A stretch of 64,000 nt of DNA from Adiantum capillus-veneris (GCA_014529385.2 CM043965.1:11642412-11706411), one strand, 5' to 3'; positions 34,678 through 46,639 are shown, numbered from the stretch's first letter. Notes: generated by a model from the letters alone, not told the origin. Translations and numbers: made by a program.

Positions 34678-36640
34678 GTGGATGAAGATATCTTAAAGAC
34701 CACGTTTCGCACAACGTTTGGTCTTTATGAATATCTAGTCATGCCTTTTGGCTTGACTAATGCACCAGCTACGTTCAATCGTTTGATGGAGAAAATTTTT
34801 AGACCACACCGCAAATTCATTGGAGTGTTCTTTGATGATATCATCATCTACTCCAAGTCTTTGGAGGAACATAAGCAACATCTCCAAGTGATTTTTCAAG
34901 CATTGAGGGAGAACAAGCTTTTTATCAACCAAAAGAAAAGCGAATTCTTCCTTCAAGAGATTCAATACCTAGGTCATATTATCTCTAAAGATGGTATCCA
35001 AATGGATCCATCAAAGTTAGAGGTAATAAAAGCATGGCCTAACCCAAGAAATCTACATGAGCTAAGAATCTTTGTTGGTATGTGCGCATACTATAGACGC
35101 TTCATAGAAAAATTCTCTCAAGTAGCAGGACCACTACATGACTTAACTAAGAAGAACGTTAAGCTTGTATGGACTGCTAAGGAGCAAAATTCTTTTGAAA
35201 AGCTCAAAGAGAAGCTTACTTCCCAACCAGTCCTCATGCTTCCGGATCTCTCAAAGCCATTTGAGGTCCAATGTGATGCTTGTGGTGATTTCCTTGGAGC
35301 AGTTTTTCTTCAAGAAGGGCATGCCATAGCATATGAGAGCCGAAGGCTCAATATTGATGAACGAGTCTTGGGCATTTATGAGAAAGAGCTTTTAGCTGTT
35401 CCACATGCCCTAGACACATGGAAGCACTACCTATTGGGGACTCCATTTATCCTACGAGCCGACCACCAAAGTCTCAAGTATTTCATGATGCAAACCAAGC
35501 TTTTGGACAAACAAATGAGGTGGGCAAATTCTCTTTCGCAATTTAATTTCCATATTGCTCACATAGCTGGTAAGCACAACCAAGTGGCCGATGCACTTTC
35601 ACGACGACCCAAAGTTAATGCGGTGTCTATGGCTACTCACAATGATCTATCCTCTATGATAGATGAGTATGCTACTGACCTTGACTTTAGAGACATAATG
35701 TCAGCCCTTGCTTTGGGGAAGAAAGAGGAACCATTCACCTTGCAAGATGGTTATCTTCTCCACGGCAATAGGCTATGTGTTACCCATTCACTTTGTGAGA
35801 AAGTTATGTATGAATCCCATGCTCCTCCATATGCGGGGCATAGAGGTATTCAACCTACTCTCCAAGGAGTAGAGACGTACTTCTATTGGACTACCATGAA
35901 AGTGGACATACAAGAGTATGTTTTAAAATGTGTAGTATGCCAAAAGACCAAGTATGATAGAGGGAAGCAACCTGCATTACTCCATCCATTGCCTATCCCA
36001 AATTCACCATGGGAGAGTATATCCATGGATTTCATCTTTGGATTACCCAAATCTATCCATGGGAATACAGGAACATGGACAATAGTTGACAGGTTTAGCA
36101 AGCAAGCACATTTTATTCCTGCCAAAAAGACTATTAAGGCACATCAAATGGCAACTCTCTTCATATCTAAGATTTTCAAGCACCATGGATTACCCACATC
36201 CATCGTGTCAGATAGAGATCCTAGAATGACCAGTAATTTTTGGAAAGGTCTCTTTGAAAATCTATGAACAAGATTGAATTTCTCTTCGGCCTATCACCCA
36301 CAAACGGATGGCCAAAGTGAGATAGCCAATCTTACAATACTCGATCTACTCAAGACTTATGTTACCGAAGTAGATCAACGCTCACAATGGGAAAAGTACT
36401 TACCTCTTGTAGAGGATGTCTACAATAATACTGTACATACTTCTACGGGAAAAGCACCTTTTGAGATCATTGAGGGAAGACCTAAAAGTCCCTTGCTACT
36501 CAAAGTACATGGGAAGATCTTCGCCGCCGATGAGTATAGCCATGACCTACAAGAATCTTTTCAAAAGATTAAGGAGGCTATATTCGAAACTAGCCAATTC
36601 TATTCCGTAAGAGAAAAGAAAGTTGTGAGTGAAGTAGAAG
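34678..36640 (+). pseudogene. element F RT, RNase H and integrase (largely intact)
   Basis: A 529-codon open piece (34678-36267), then a stop and further integrase. RT: VMPFGLTNAPATFNRLM and catalytic FFDDIIIYSK (near 34831-34860) intact. RNase H: CDACGDFLGAVF, YEKELLAV and ADHQSLKYF intact, ending GKHNQVADALSRR. Integrase: H2C2 module (HAPPYAGHRG, CVVCQKTK), core SMDFIFGLP, IVSDRDPRM, and DGQSEIANLT with Asp, Asp and Glu all present. There is a TGA at 36265-36267. The C-terminal module is cut off near 36640 where element E leader begins. The most complete pol in the window, but immobile without a 3' end. Confidence 0.9.
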
Positions 36641-38403
36641 ATAGTATTTTGTTCTTTGATTTTTCACATGCTTGGAAAGGGCTGTTCCACCACACACGTT
36701 GTTGTTATTTCCGTACTGTTAAGTTCAATTATGTTTGCATACTCATTTCAACTATAGGAGTAGGTTAGGAAACAAATTACGCCATCATTTGTGGCCAAAA
36801 GGATCGAGGGAAAAACTATCAAAAACCTTACTTTGGTGTTGAAGACCATAACTTGGAAAAATTGAAGAAGGGATGGTCAGAGCTTCAAAACTGGACCAAA
36901 CCCAGTAAAACTGTCAATTTGCTTGCCAAACATGGATCACGATCCATGTACCTTTTTGGCAAAATGTGCTAAAATGATTTCCTTTGCTTAGAACAGACTC
37001 TCAGGCATCAGAACCTTGAGTTTGGTGAGAAAAAGAGGGCTAGAAGATCATAAAAATCAAAAGACTGGGGTGAGCAGACCAAAACCTTGGAAAAAAAGGG
37101 AAAACAGAAAAAAACTGAACTTTTATTTGCCCAAATCCAAAAACGGATGAGAATTGGGACCAACTAGAAGCAAGGAATCAACAAAACCAAATTTCATGCC
37201 CAGGTGCTTCCCAGCATGGATCGCGATCCATGTTCTAGGTAGACATCTGACATTAAGATTTGACTAGCGTAGTCCTGATTACTAGTTGAACAACTTGTCC
37301 AAAAGAAGACATAGACAGAAAGTGAAATAAGCTTGTCAAAATACCAGAAAAGGAGTGGTTTGCAAAAAACCGCAAAACAGACACAAAATCCTGCTTCTCA
37401 CTTGGAAAAAACTGATCAAATCCAAAAAGACTTGGGAATATCATCATCATACCTTGAGTGATCAGCTCACAAAGTGTCAATCCAAAATCTTGCCAAACAT
37501 GGATCGCGATCCATGTACCTTTTTGGAAGTTTGAGCTGATAAAAGACAAGTAGGGAAGTGATAACAAATGGAGGACTTTATCCTAAAGAACCCTTATCAG
37601 AAAATTTCAAAAAGAGGGCAAAAGGTGGCAAAAATCAGATCAAGGGGAAAACCACTGAAATAAACCCTAAAACTGACTTTTGTCTGTCCAAAAAAGATTT
37701 AAGGCATTCAAAAACCATATAGTCAGCATCACTAGGCCAAGGACTAGCTGTGGGACAAAATTCAGTGTATTTTGACACAAAGGAACATGGATCGCGATCC
37801 ATGTTCCCCTCACACAAATTGATACCAAACTAGTATCATAGCTAGAGGGCATCATAGAGAGTCTAGTGGTCCTTCCAGAGTTGAAATTGGATGCAAGAAA
37901 CCATTCCAACAGCTCAGAACTGACAAAAGCTTAGGCAAAGTGACAAAATCAACTTAGCCTCCAATCTAGAGATTCATTTAAAAAAAAAATTGGTACTGGA
38001 ACCTCTTAATCATGTTAAATCTGATGATAGCAACAAAAGTTCAATTGGCTTCTCAACATGGATCGCAATCCATGTACCTCTGAGTCAGAACACAGACAGA
38101 AACTTACCATACAAGGAGCTAGTCCATAGCAACCTGGTGCTTTTTTCAAAATTGAATTGGATCAAAATTGTTGAGTTTGTGTAGGGAATTGTGTGCTAAG
38201 TTTTGTCGAACAAAAGTAAGAACTAACAAGAACAGTTGTACGCTTACAGCTATCAAGCAAATTCTTGATAGGTTGCAGGTACTAGAAGATACTGCCCAGC
38301 AAGCAAGATCAAACGGGAGATTCAAACTATTTAATGAGGTATCTTGGTTTGGATTTTTATTACCAATTCTTCATGAATTTGTGATCAAGAAGATTGTACC
38401 AGA
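36641..38403 (+). other. element E 5' leader (non-coding, 5' end truncated)
   Basis: About 1.75 kb without coding signal, A-rich on plus. It carries five palindromic sites at a nearly constant spacing (listed separately). The 5' LTR and PBS are absent; the leader abuts truncated element F integrase. Short frames containing TWIAIHV come from the palindromes. Confidence 0.65.
36930..38075. repeat. palindrome array E (five CGCG-centred sites, ~285-bp period)
   Basis: Sites of ACATGGATCGCGATCCATGT: 36930-36949 (core GATCACGATC), 37215-37232 (perfect over 18 bp), 37497-37516 (perfect), 37784-37805 (perfect, 22 bp) and 38056-38075 (core GATCGCAATC). Centre-to-centre spacings are about 284, 283, 288 and 271 bp. 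Sequence between sites shows no obvious mutual similarity by eye, so the sites are much better conserved than the units. Sites at 36930 and 37497 are followed by ACCTTTTTGG. Confidence 0.93.
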
Positions 38404-38503
38404 ATAGGAACCCCAACATCTTTGATCAAGGGAGTAATCACTCAACGAAAGAAAGTGTGAATTAGAGACCACTGCCGCATTTGAGGAGAGTTTCTCTGAC
38501 ACT

Positions 38504-39070
38504 TTGTCTGAGAGATCATACGTCCTCATGACTGAAGATTCTAACAAGTCGAACCCTAAGGGAATAGCTTCGATAGGTGCAGGTCCTTCTCAGCCTACAT
38601 TTGATGTGAAATTGTTGTATTTGAAGTTTCAATTTGAAAATGTGCGTAAAGCCAAAATCTATAAGGATGGAATGGACCGCTACTGTGTTAAGTTGGAAAA
38701 TAAACCGAGTGAGTTTAGAGATCTTGTAGATGTTGATTATGACGGGGATAGATATTTTGACCGAGAGGGAATGATGTACCTAGTGGTTCATAACCCTTTT
38801 ATTGGGGATAAATGGGGAATGACCGGCACCAAGGGAAAAGTAGATAATGAGCTGACCAATGCACCACCCAAAATGGAGAAACAAAACATTGTACTCATAC
38901 GCACCAATGAGACAGAGCACCTTAACACAGACAACACATATGTGAGGCTTTATAAGTTCAATAATGGAGAACAAACACTCTATTACAGATGTGACGAGCC
39001 CCGCATCAAAGAATTAACAGACTGTAAAAACTTGTATGTTTACACGTACATGGAGGACAGAAGTATTTAG
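38504..39070 (+). pseudogene. element E N-terminal ORF, unknown domain
   Basis: 188 open codons (VKLLYLKFQFENVRKAKIYK, DYDGDRYFDREGMMYLVV, TLYYRCDEPRIKELTDCKNLY). It sits where the N-terminal part of gag is expected and runs into gag-like sequence after a stop at 39068. A truncation at the equivalent place in element C (gag begins only at ~62100) means the domain is absent there. No known family recognised. Gag N-terminal domain is the most economical guess. Confidence 0.5.
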
Positions 39071-40300
39071 GTGGTCATAATGGACAAGTATGGCTAAAAT
39101 TACTCTCCAATGGACCGGAAGGAGTTAGAGAGATATACATATTTTGGAGGACCACTCCACCAATACTACGTAAATCCGGACGAGGTAAAAACCACGACTA
39201 CTCACATCATACCTTGGACTGTAAATGAGAGCCCCTTGTGAACCAGAGTGGAGGATTCTTATGGACATGAACGCGTTCCAGATCCATAACCTTCAAGATC
39301 GACGGCGTCTAGCGCTTCCATGAACAGACATAAGGGTAGTATTGTTCCTGCATTCACTTACACCACTGGAATCCCTCCGACTATTACATGAGATCGACTT
39401 GATGAACGTATAGCGGATAGGATACCACTGTTAATACCAAAAGGAGATTATGAACCAAGAGAAGCCACACCAGGGGGACCAGGATTTGTTAGAATGGTTG
39501 CAGAGGTCAGGTGTATGCAACCATCTCAGGCGGCAAAATGCTTACCCAAAAAATATAATGGATCTAGAGATCCGTAGGCCCATGTTTCAATCTTCAAACA
39601 AGTATTGAGAGCGGAACAAGTAACTGATCTCCACACTCAATATGAAGGATTTGGGTTGACATTGGAAGGTACTACCCTGACTTGGTTCCAACCATTAAAG
39701 AGTTTGGAATTCCCAAGTATTGAGAAAATTCTCGAAGAATTCGCTGAGGAATTCTTAAAAAGAGGGATCAAGCATAACACTCTCTCCCAGATCTATGCAT
39801 TTAGGCAAAAGGAAAAAGAGAAAGTGAAGGAAGCATCGCTTCGTTTCAAGCAGTAAATAGAAAGATGCCTTGCTCGAGAACTACCTCAGGATCAAAGACT
39901 ATCAGTCCTCTTCATAGAGGGATTGAGAAATGACACGCTCAAAAAGGACTTGCACCTGAAAGCATGTGTAATCTTTGAGAAATCACAAAAGAGCCGTTGT
40001 ATCTTGTAGATAGCTGCAAAGCATATGAGGAGGTGACTGAAGACACAGATCAGAGGACTAGTAGCACCTCTTTAACCATGAGTGATTCCACGACAAAATT
40101 AGGAGGGCAAAACCCAACTGTTCCGGACGTTGATCAAATGATCGAGGAAGTGATAAGGAGGATAAACCAAGGAAACAGGACGAACCCAAACACACGACAA
40201 CTGCCCACCCAAAAATGCGATACTTGTGGATGAGATCATTCAACCCAGTGGTGCAACCTTCAACAAAGTCCAAGAGCAAATGAACAACAAATATTGAAAT
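39071..40300 (+). pseudogene. element E gag with short zinc knuckle
   Basis: Capsid-type motifs KYNGSRDP, LTLEGTTLTWFQPL (near 39655-39695), SQIYAFRQKEKEKVKEASLRFKQ and YLVDSCKAYEEV. It aligns with element C gag (SQIHRFKQKEDESVRKASLRL, YLVDNCEAYKE). The zinc knuckle near 40216-40254 is CDTCG-stop-DHSTQWC, a CX2CX3HX4C spacing one residue shorter than usual. Element C has the same spacing. Frameshifts near 39990 and stops near 39855 and 40233. Confidence 0.75.
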
Positions 40301-40303
40301 GGT

Positions 40304-40867
40304 GTGCTACAAAAAAAATGGACAAACCACGAAACTCACGAATGTTTCTATAATCGGAACTATGTTAGAGAGAGACAATACGGACCACATGGGGGACAAA
40401 AACTTCCGCCCCCTCCAAGGTACCAGGTGGGGCCAAATAACGCAATCTTGGGTCAGGAAAAAGCTCAACGTGTGTTAGGACATCAACCTTCCTTACCCCA
40501 GGAAACTAGGGCTATGGTAAGGATTTCTCAACCCATAGAACCACATTTTGATCAGAGTATGATCCAGGTAGTCTCATATCAAGAAGATTTAGACATTACT
40601 TATGAAAGGGAAATTGATAGGAATGCATATGCTCCAGAGGGACATAATCCGTGGATAATTCCGAAAGAAATGCGTGAGCTCTCATACATAGCACAGCCAA
40701 CCAAAAATCATTACTTGGTAGATGAGAATATACTCATGCTTATGCAAATCAGGAGAGTCCAAACACTATTTTCTCATTGCCAACCAACTGTATAGGCGGG
40801 GAAAGGACAAACAATTACGGCTGTGTGCTATAGAAAGAGAATATTACGTCATCCTAGATTAGGCACA
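40304..40867 (+). pseudogene. element E post-knuckle region, RT absent
   Basis: KKWTNHETHECFYNRNYVRER (near 40313-40375) matches RKWTNHTREECYYSMENARER in element C, then a Pro/Gln-rich part ends at a stop at 40793. Integrase starts within ~70 bp. There is no protease, RT or RNase H in between, so the central pol domains have been deleted or were never present in this lineage. Confidence 0.7.
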
Positions 40868-42069
40868 CTCATGAAAACCATGGGGACGCTTCTCTGTTGA
40901 TAAAACGGCAAAGCTCGTGCTACACTCAGGCATATGGTGGCCAACCCTGTTCATGGATGCAGCGACATATGTCAAACGATGTGATGAATGTCAACGCACA
41001 AAACCACCGCAAAGGAGAGATGAAATGCCACTGAGGCCAATGATGGGTGTACGTGCTTTTGCCAAGTGGGGCATTGACTTTGTTGGTCCCATCATACCTC
41101 TGGGATATAGGACTCATGCACAATACATCATCTTAGCAACAAACTACATGACAAAATGGGTGGAAGCAAAAGCAACCCAAAAAATGATACAAGGACCACA
41201 GCTCAGTTCCTTTTCGAAAATGTCTTAACGCGATATGGACTACCAATTGAAATAGTGAGCGACATGGGAACACACTTTGTGAACAACGTCATTGAGAGCC
41301 TCCTTGACGAATTCATGGTGGTCCATCACAAGTCAGCACCCTATCATCCGCAAGCCAATGGATAGGCAGAGAGTACCAACAAAATTCTATGCACAGTGCT
41401 CACCAAGATAGTCAGTGACTCAAGAAATGATTGGGATCAAAAGCTACACACAACCTTATGGGCTTACCGCGTAGCTTCTAAAACTTCCATTTGAATGACT
41501 CACTTTAACCTGGTATCGGGATTAATGCCATACTACCATTGGAATTCCTACTCAAATCCCTCAGAAAGGAAACACAATTAGGATGGATGGGCCATGAGCT
41601 ATCGGAGAGACTAGACACCCTAGAACAATTAGATGAAACTAGACTTAAAGCGATAGCTGGGATATATGCTCAGAAAAAACAAATGAAATCTTTCCATGAT
41701 CAACACGTAATTGGTAAGGAGTTCCAAAAAGGGGATTATGTTCTCATGTATACCCTAAAACAGCACTCCAAAAAACTCAAAAAGCGAGAAATGGGGCCTT
41801 TTGTAATCCATGATATATCTCAAAGTGGCGCCATCAAACTTGCAACATTCGCAGGAGAGGAGATGCCTAATTGGATGAGTGGTTGCAGGTTAAAGAAATA
41901 TCTTCTTTTGCTGACACCAGAAGAACTCGCAACACTCCATGTAGCAGGTCAGTGCAGACCTCAAGCACAGGACATTCGAGAACAAGCACAACAAGAAGCC
42001 AAATTCATAATTAAAATGCAGGGAACAAGAAAAATTCCAGAGGAAAGAACAACAGGACGTGGCTATTAA
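40868..42069 (+). pseudogene. element E integrase
   Basis: Zinc-binding part LHSGIWWPTLFMDAATYVKR and CDECQRTKPP. Core WGIDFVGPIIP (first Asp near 41072), TNYMTKWVEAKAT, IVSDMGTHFVNN (second Asp near 41263) and ANG-stop-AESTNKIL (catalytic Glu after a TAG near 41364). The C-terminal part (41539-42069) includes KKQMKSFHDQHVIGKEFQKGDYVLMY and KREMGPFVI, a normal Ty3 integrase tail, ending in a charged extension. Frameshifts near 41190 and 41500. Confidence 0.85.
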
Positions 42070-42400
42070 GAATGCTCTGATAGCATCCATACAAACGACG
42101 GCTACATGGTTAGGAGGAATGGATCTACGCATTCAGTTACAACTTGCCAACAACACCACTGAAAGAGTGTTAGTGGACATAGGGTCCAGAGCTAATGTAG
42201 TTAACTACTCCACTTTCAGAAAAATCACACAAGAACCTCTAATTCCCAACACTATGGGGTTCAAAGTCGCAAACAAAGGTACTATGGGCACTCTAGGTCA
42301 CATAAATTTACCAATCACCATTGATGGGGACAATTTATCCACATCAATTTCATGTGGTCGAAGATCAACATCTTAACTAAGCAGTTATTCTGGGAGTGCC
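42059..42400 (+). pseudogene. element E retropepsin-like segment downstream of integrase
   Basis: Read in the frame overlapping the integrase end: LQLANNTTERVLVDIGSRANVVNYST (active-site-like DIG near 42176), PLIPNTMGFKVANKGTMGTLGHINLPITIDG and, after a shift near 42380, AVILGVPWCA-like sequence at 42385-42405. These are the elements of a Ty3 aspartic protease, but it lies after integrase instead of before RT. The open frame begins with GTG, so this is probably a continuation by frameshift rather than an independent start. Confidence 0.6.
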
Positions 42401-43036
42401 GTGGTGCGCACTTATCAAGCCACACCAAACTGGCAGGACAACACTTTACTCATCAAACATGAGGGCCAATCTTTAGCCATGCCATTTGTACAAACGGACC
42501 ATGTATGGGAACCTCTACCATTGCCACATGCAGCAGCTCAGCGATCATCCACCACCATGGTCACGAAAATATGGATTAAGAAATCAATCATGGAAACCAA
42601 TCCTAGGCAATTGTGGATACCTAAACGACAAACCAATACACATAAACCTACATTTCCTACATAGAAATTAAACCACAAATTGCCCACTGTTGTTGTCAAA
42701 TGGCCTAACCCAATGGACCACTATCTTCGACATCCAAACACACTCAAATGGGTATGGCAACCAAAACAACCTCGCCTTCATGATGCCTCTTCTAGCAGAT
42801 CCATACCTAAGCAATTTCGATGGCAACCCAAAAATGCCAAAAAGCAACCCCACTGGCAACATCAAAACTTTTGGAGGTCACAGTCAAGCACAGAGCGCAT
42901 CTTCTCCAATTACTATTGTCCGGACCACGCAGCTTCCAAGGAACCTCGCCACCAACATCCACTGAACATATTGTTCAGCACCTATCTCTTGCACATCATT
43001 TTGTTTTCCCATGCATATCCTCCATCAGCATCATAG
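42401..43036 (+). pseudogene. element E W-x-P-K repeat region
   Basis: Downstream of the protease-like segment, in two frames, is a basic region with recurring Trp motifs: KIWIKKS (near 42568), QLWIPKRQ (near 42609), KWVWQPKQ (near 42747), FRWQPKN (near 42820) and PHWQHQNFW. The same kind of repeat follows the protease of element C (57917-58799). Function unknown; a nucleic-acid-binding tail is conceivable from its charge. Ends about 80 bp before the PPT. Confidence 0.55.
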
Positions 43037-43118
43037 AGCCACACTATACGGCTATGCATAGACATGCGCTTTATTCCTAAGCACTGTGACACATGTTCGT
43101 CGCGGACGACTCACTCTA

Positions 43119-43131
43119 GGAAGGGGGGAAA
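43119..43131 (+). other. element E polypurine tract
   Basis: GGAAGGGGGGAAA immediately before TGCGACTAG. It is preceded by GTCGCGGACGAC (a 4-bp stem with CGGA loop) 8 nt upstream, an arrangement matched in element C (GTCGGGGATGAC, 8 nt, GGAAGGGGGG). Confidence 0.85.
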
Positions 43132-43465
43132 TGCGACTAGATTATTTTTTGTATATACCATTATTATCATCTTACTTCTTTTCTTTTCTTTTCATTTCCT
43201 TTCCTTTCCTTTTCTTTAAAAAACACAAGTTTTTCAGAGCCTGACAGACTCTTAGTTGGCATAATCCTAGCCATACCGTCACCATCTAATACCAGAATAA
43301 GAGTATGTATATAAGGGAGGCGACACTAATTTTGGCTAATTTTTGGCCGACTAATAATCATTGTAAATAATTTTCTTTTACAAAAAAGCAAAAAACGACA
43401 GGTAATTGACAAAAAAATGATAAGTCGAGCCACAAAAGTCAGAATCAACTTTTGAAAGCAAACGC
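43132..43465 (+). mobile_element. element E 3' LTR, 5' portion (cut by element B)
   Basis: Begins TGCGACTAG after the PPT, has a TATA box at 43308-43315, and is interrupted by the end of the B LTR at 43466. Because of the inversion, its other part is expected at 7481-7629 on minus. Confidence 0.8.
43308..43315 (+). promoter_or_regulatory. TATA box of the E/D LTR
   Basis: TATATAAG followed by GGAGGCGACAC, within the LTR at a plausible distance from its start. Confidence 0.65.
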
Positions 43466-45471
43466 TGTCGAGAAATTTGCGGTCTTGCCAGGAAAGCACC
43501 GGGCTTATGGCTGTGAGAGTTTGTGAGAGAACTCAACAAAAACTATATGAAGGAGTTAAACCATAGATGCCATGAAGACTAGGGTTTGGAAAGAAGTGCA
43601 ATCAAAGAAGACTCACTCTTTCTCTCTTGCACTCACACACACACAAAGAAAGAACGCAAAAGAGAATGTCAAAACAATACGAAGATGAAAACATCAAGGC
43701 TATGGTCATATCGTATCATGGGTAATATGAAAGGGTTAATGGATGAATTAATGGCATTCAATCTTGGCTAACCAAATAGGCTACGAATTGTTCTTTGGAA
43801 TTGTAGTTTTGTGCTTACCATAATATATATATTTTGTCTAGTGATTGGGATTAATTGTGTGTACAAATCCTCTTGGTTCATAGCAAGATAACTACGCTTA
43901 CATCAAAAGAAAAGTTATAGTCTATGAGAGGTAATATGATGGGATCCGGTGATAGAAGTATTTCATTAAGCCTTTCTGGGCCAAAGAGAAACACTATACG
44001 TTGTTGAAAGTGTATTTTTTGGCTAATCCATACGTTAATTCTAATAGATCGTACAGAGTGAAAGCGATAGAAATGATCATCATGTGGGTTATTCATCTAA
44101 GATAGTATGTGAGAAATGTAGATATGAGAGAAGTGAAGAGATGAGAAGTTTCCCTCCCAAGCCCTATTCTTGCACGTAGGCAATAAGGATACTGCGGGGA
44201 GAGATGTACCTGTAGCAAAGAGAACCTAGAGAGGATGAATTACTAAGAATGAGAGAGATAGGTTTGGTTAAGGAGATGAGATTAGATACATATATATATG
44301 TTGGATTAGAGATGAAAATGAAAACAACAAGAAATCAAGAAAACATCAATGTAGAACACATCTTACTTGAAACCCTTCGGCACCATTATTGATGGGAGAG
44401 AGAAGAAGAGGGGAGAATTCAATGTTGATTGATACGCCAAGTACAACACCTTCTTTGATTAGAGTTGATCTTCCAAGGATAGCGTACAAGAATGGCTAGT
44501 CTTCCTCTAGGAGAAAGTGTAGGCTTGGGCTTATGTTAATCGGGCTAAGTACAATTAGGCATTACTACTCACTCCCTCAAGAATTCCTCTCATCAATGGC
44601 TTGAATGCTTAAGTTCTTTCCAAGGAAGAAGAGGTCCCCTTTTATAGGTGAAAGGAACCCACAAGGGTTTACACAAGAAGAGAGGAGCCAGTGTGAACAG
44701 GAATTGGAAAAGTTGGAAATGAGCTGTCCCTGCATGATGTGGGCAGACTGGGGTCCAGTATTTTGATCATATCTCCTCAACCGTGGCTCCAAATAAAAAA
44801 GTAAAAATATGGACAAAAACTTCAGCTCATTAGCTACGATTTTCATTTTAAAATTGTTTTCCAATTCGGATTGGAACCTTGTGTAAAAAATTCATCAAAA
44901 TAGGGTCCATTTATGGCAGCAAAAGTCTTCATGTGGTCTCCTTAGCCTAGACTTTCATTTAATTCCAAAGGACACCTCATGCCATATGAAAGCATGACAT
45001 TGCTCCTTGACAAATTTTTGTAATCATGCTTGCAATAATGCATTAAAATAAGTGTATCTTTGAAATCATGCCACCTAGTGTCCCACTAGGATTTGATTCT
45101 CTCCTAGTAGCTATTTAAAAAGAAATATAAGAAAAGTATAAAAAATACATAGAATATATATATATTGGAGTTTACCCTAGATATAGGATCTAGCTAGGGT
45201 GTGAGATGATAATGAAATAGTAGAAATAAAGAATCAATGCTTTTTGCCCCAAGTTAAAGAGGCGGAGCTATTGATGCTTTTCCCATAGTATTTTCTGATG
45301 GTAAAGTAAGGATACGTTACCCTTGAGAAAAATAATAGGATGAGATAGAAGGCTTATTATTATACTTAAATATGCATATGTACACTATAGAAAATATAAT
45401 TATGTATCTAAAAAAATACAAGATAGATCTTGTAGCATGCGTTCCCACTATGTACGTGTCACAGCACAACA
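43466..45471 (-). mobile_element. element B 3' LTR (right half of B)
   Basis: On minus it begins TGTTGTGCTGTGACACG directly after a polypurine tract and ends CTCGACA. It has the same length (2,006 bp) as the LTR at 7630-9635. Flanked on its 3' side by GCGTT (minus sense), matching GCGT before the other LTR. Confidence 0.92.
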
Positions 45472-45486
45472 TCCACCCCCTCTAAA
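45472..45486 (-). other. element B polypurine tract
   Basis: On minus, TTTAGAGGGGGTGGA immediately precedes the LTR start. Confidence 0.8.
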
Positions 45487-45529
45487 CCTGCACATCCTCC
45501 GGTATGTGCCACATTGTCTCTTTGTAAGA

Positions 45530-46639
45530 TTAGACCTCTTGTACATCTTCCTTGTCTTCTTCTTCACTGGATGATTCCAGAGCTTCATGTTCACTTTGAT
45601 CTTCACCTGTGTTTTTCTCTTCTTCCTCATCCATATCTTCTAGATCATTGTCTCCTCTTCTCTTAAACATTTTAATCATTTTTCCTGCAATGGGAATCTT
45701 TACTTCTGTACCATTTAGTTCAGACAAGCTGTAAGTAGCATTTTCATGCACATGCTTTACAACATACGGTCCAAACCATCTTTTTGAGAACTTACGCATG
45801 ACTGTGTGCTGGTTATCAAGGCTACTATCATACACTAAAACCCAGTCACCTTTGTCAATTGCTTTGCTCCTGAGTCGATGTCGCTTATCAAAATAGTCCT
45901 TGTTTTTCAACCTTGCATTTTTGAGTCGTTCTTTTGTAGCTTCAATGTCTCCAAGTCTTCTCTCTAGCTGCCTTATACGCAGTGCAAGGAGATCTTCCCT
46001 ACTAAGCCCCTCTTGCCAAGGTAGTACATTCCATGTGGGAATTGTATCCTCAATCGGCATCACTGGCTTTTGACCATGCATTAGCTCCGCAAGCATGTAG
46101 CCAACTACTGAGCTATGTGTTGTACGATCAGCCCATAAAGCATATGGTAACAATTTTGGCCACTCACCAACTCTTCCTTCGCAAGCCTTGGCCAAAGCTT
46201 TGATGATAGGAGGATGCCCTCTTTCACTCTTTCCATTGCCTTCAGGGTTGTAAGCTGTAGTAAGAGAAAGCTTGATCCCTAATCTAGAAAAGAACTCCCT
46301 TGCTTCTTCGGCATCCAGTTCACCTCGATCTGCAGTGATTTTTCCCACACAACCATAACGGCAAATCACCTCATCAAGAAGGAATTTGCACACAGCTTCT
46401 GTGGTCTTAGCTCTTAATGCTCTTCCTTCAACCTGGTTAGTTAGGTCCTCTCGTGTAAGAACCAAGTATCTCATCTGCCAGAGTCCTAAAGGCATCATGA
46501 CTAGATCCACAACCCATTTATAGTGCATGGCTAGTGGATATGTAGGGTGCAATCCATCACGATGTTGAACATTTGAATACATTTGACAAGCTACACATGA
46601 CTCTACAAACTGAGATACATCTTTATACATACCCTTCCA
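45530..46639 (-). pseudogene. element B integrase (core and C-terminus)
   Basis: Zinc-binding CVACQM near 46583. Core: WVVDLVMMPLG (first Asp near 46510), YLVLTREDLTNQVEGRAL, ITADRGELDAEEA (second Asp near 46330) and NPEGNGKSERGHPPIIKA (catalytic Glu near 46226). Then PKLLPYALWADRTTHSSV and a C-terminal module (KGDWVLVYDSS, FSKRWFGPYVV). It ends in a long acidic tail (DMDEEEEKNTGEDQSEHE). All three catalytic residues are present over 366 open codons. One stop (46640) separates it from the upstream zinc-binding part. Confidence 0.9.

Noticed and set aside
37990-38184. ORFs in the element E leader containing TWIAIHV
   Set aside because: Same artefact of the palindrome in an A-rich leader.
7630-45471. 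B LTRs as a simple inverted pair of solo LTRs
   Set aside because: Each is attached to complementary internal sequence of one element and the flanks share GCGT; the split-by-inversion reading explains more.
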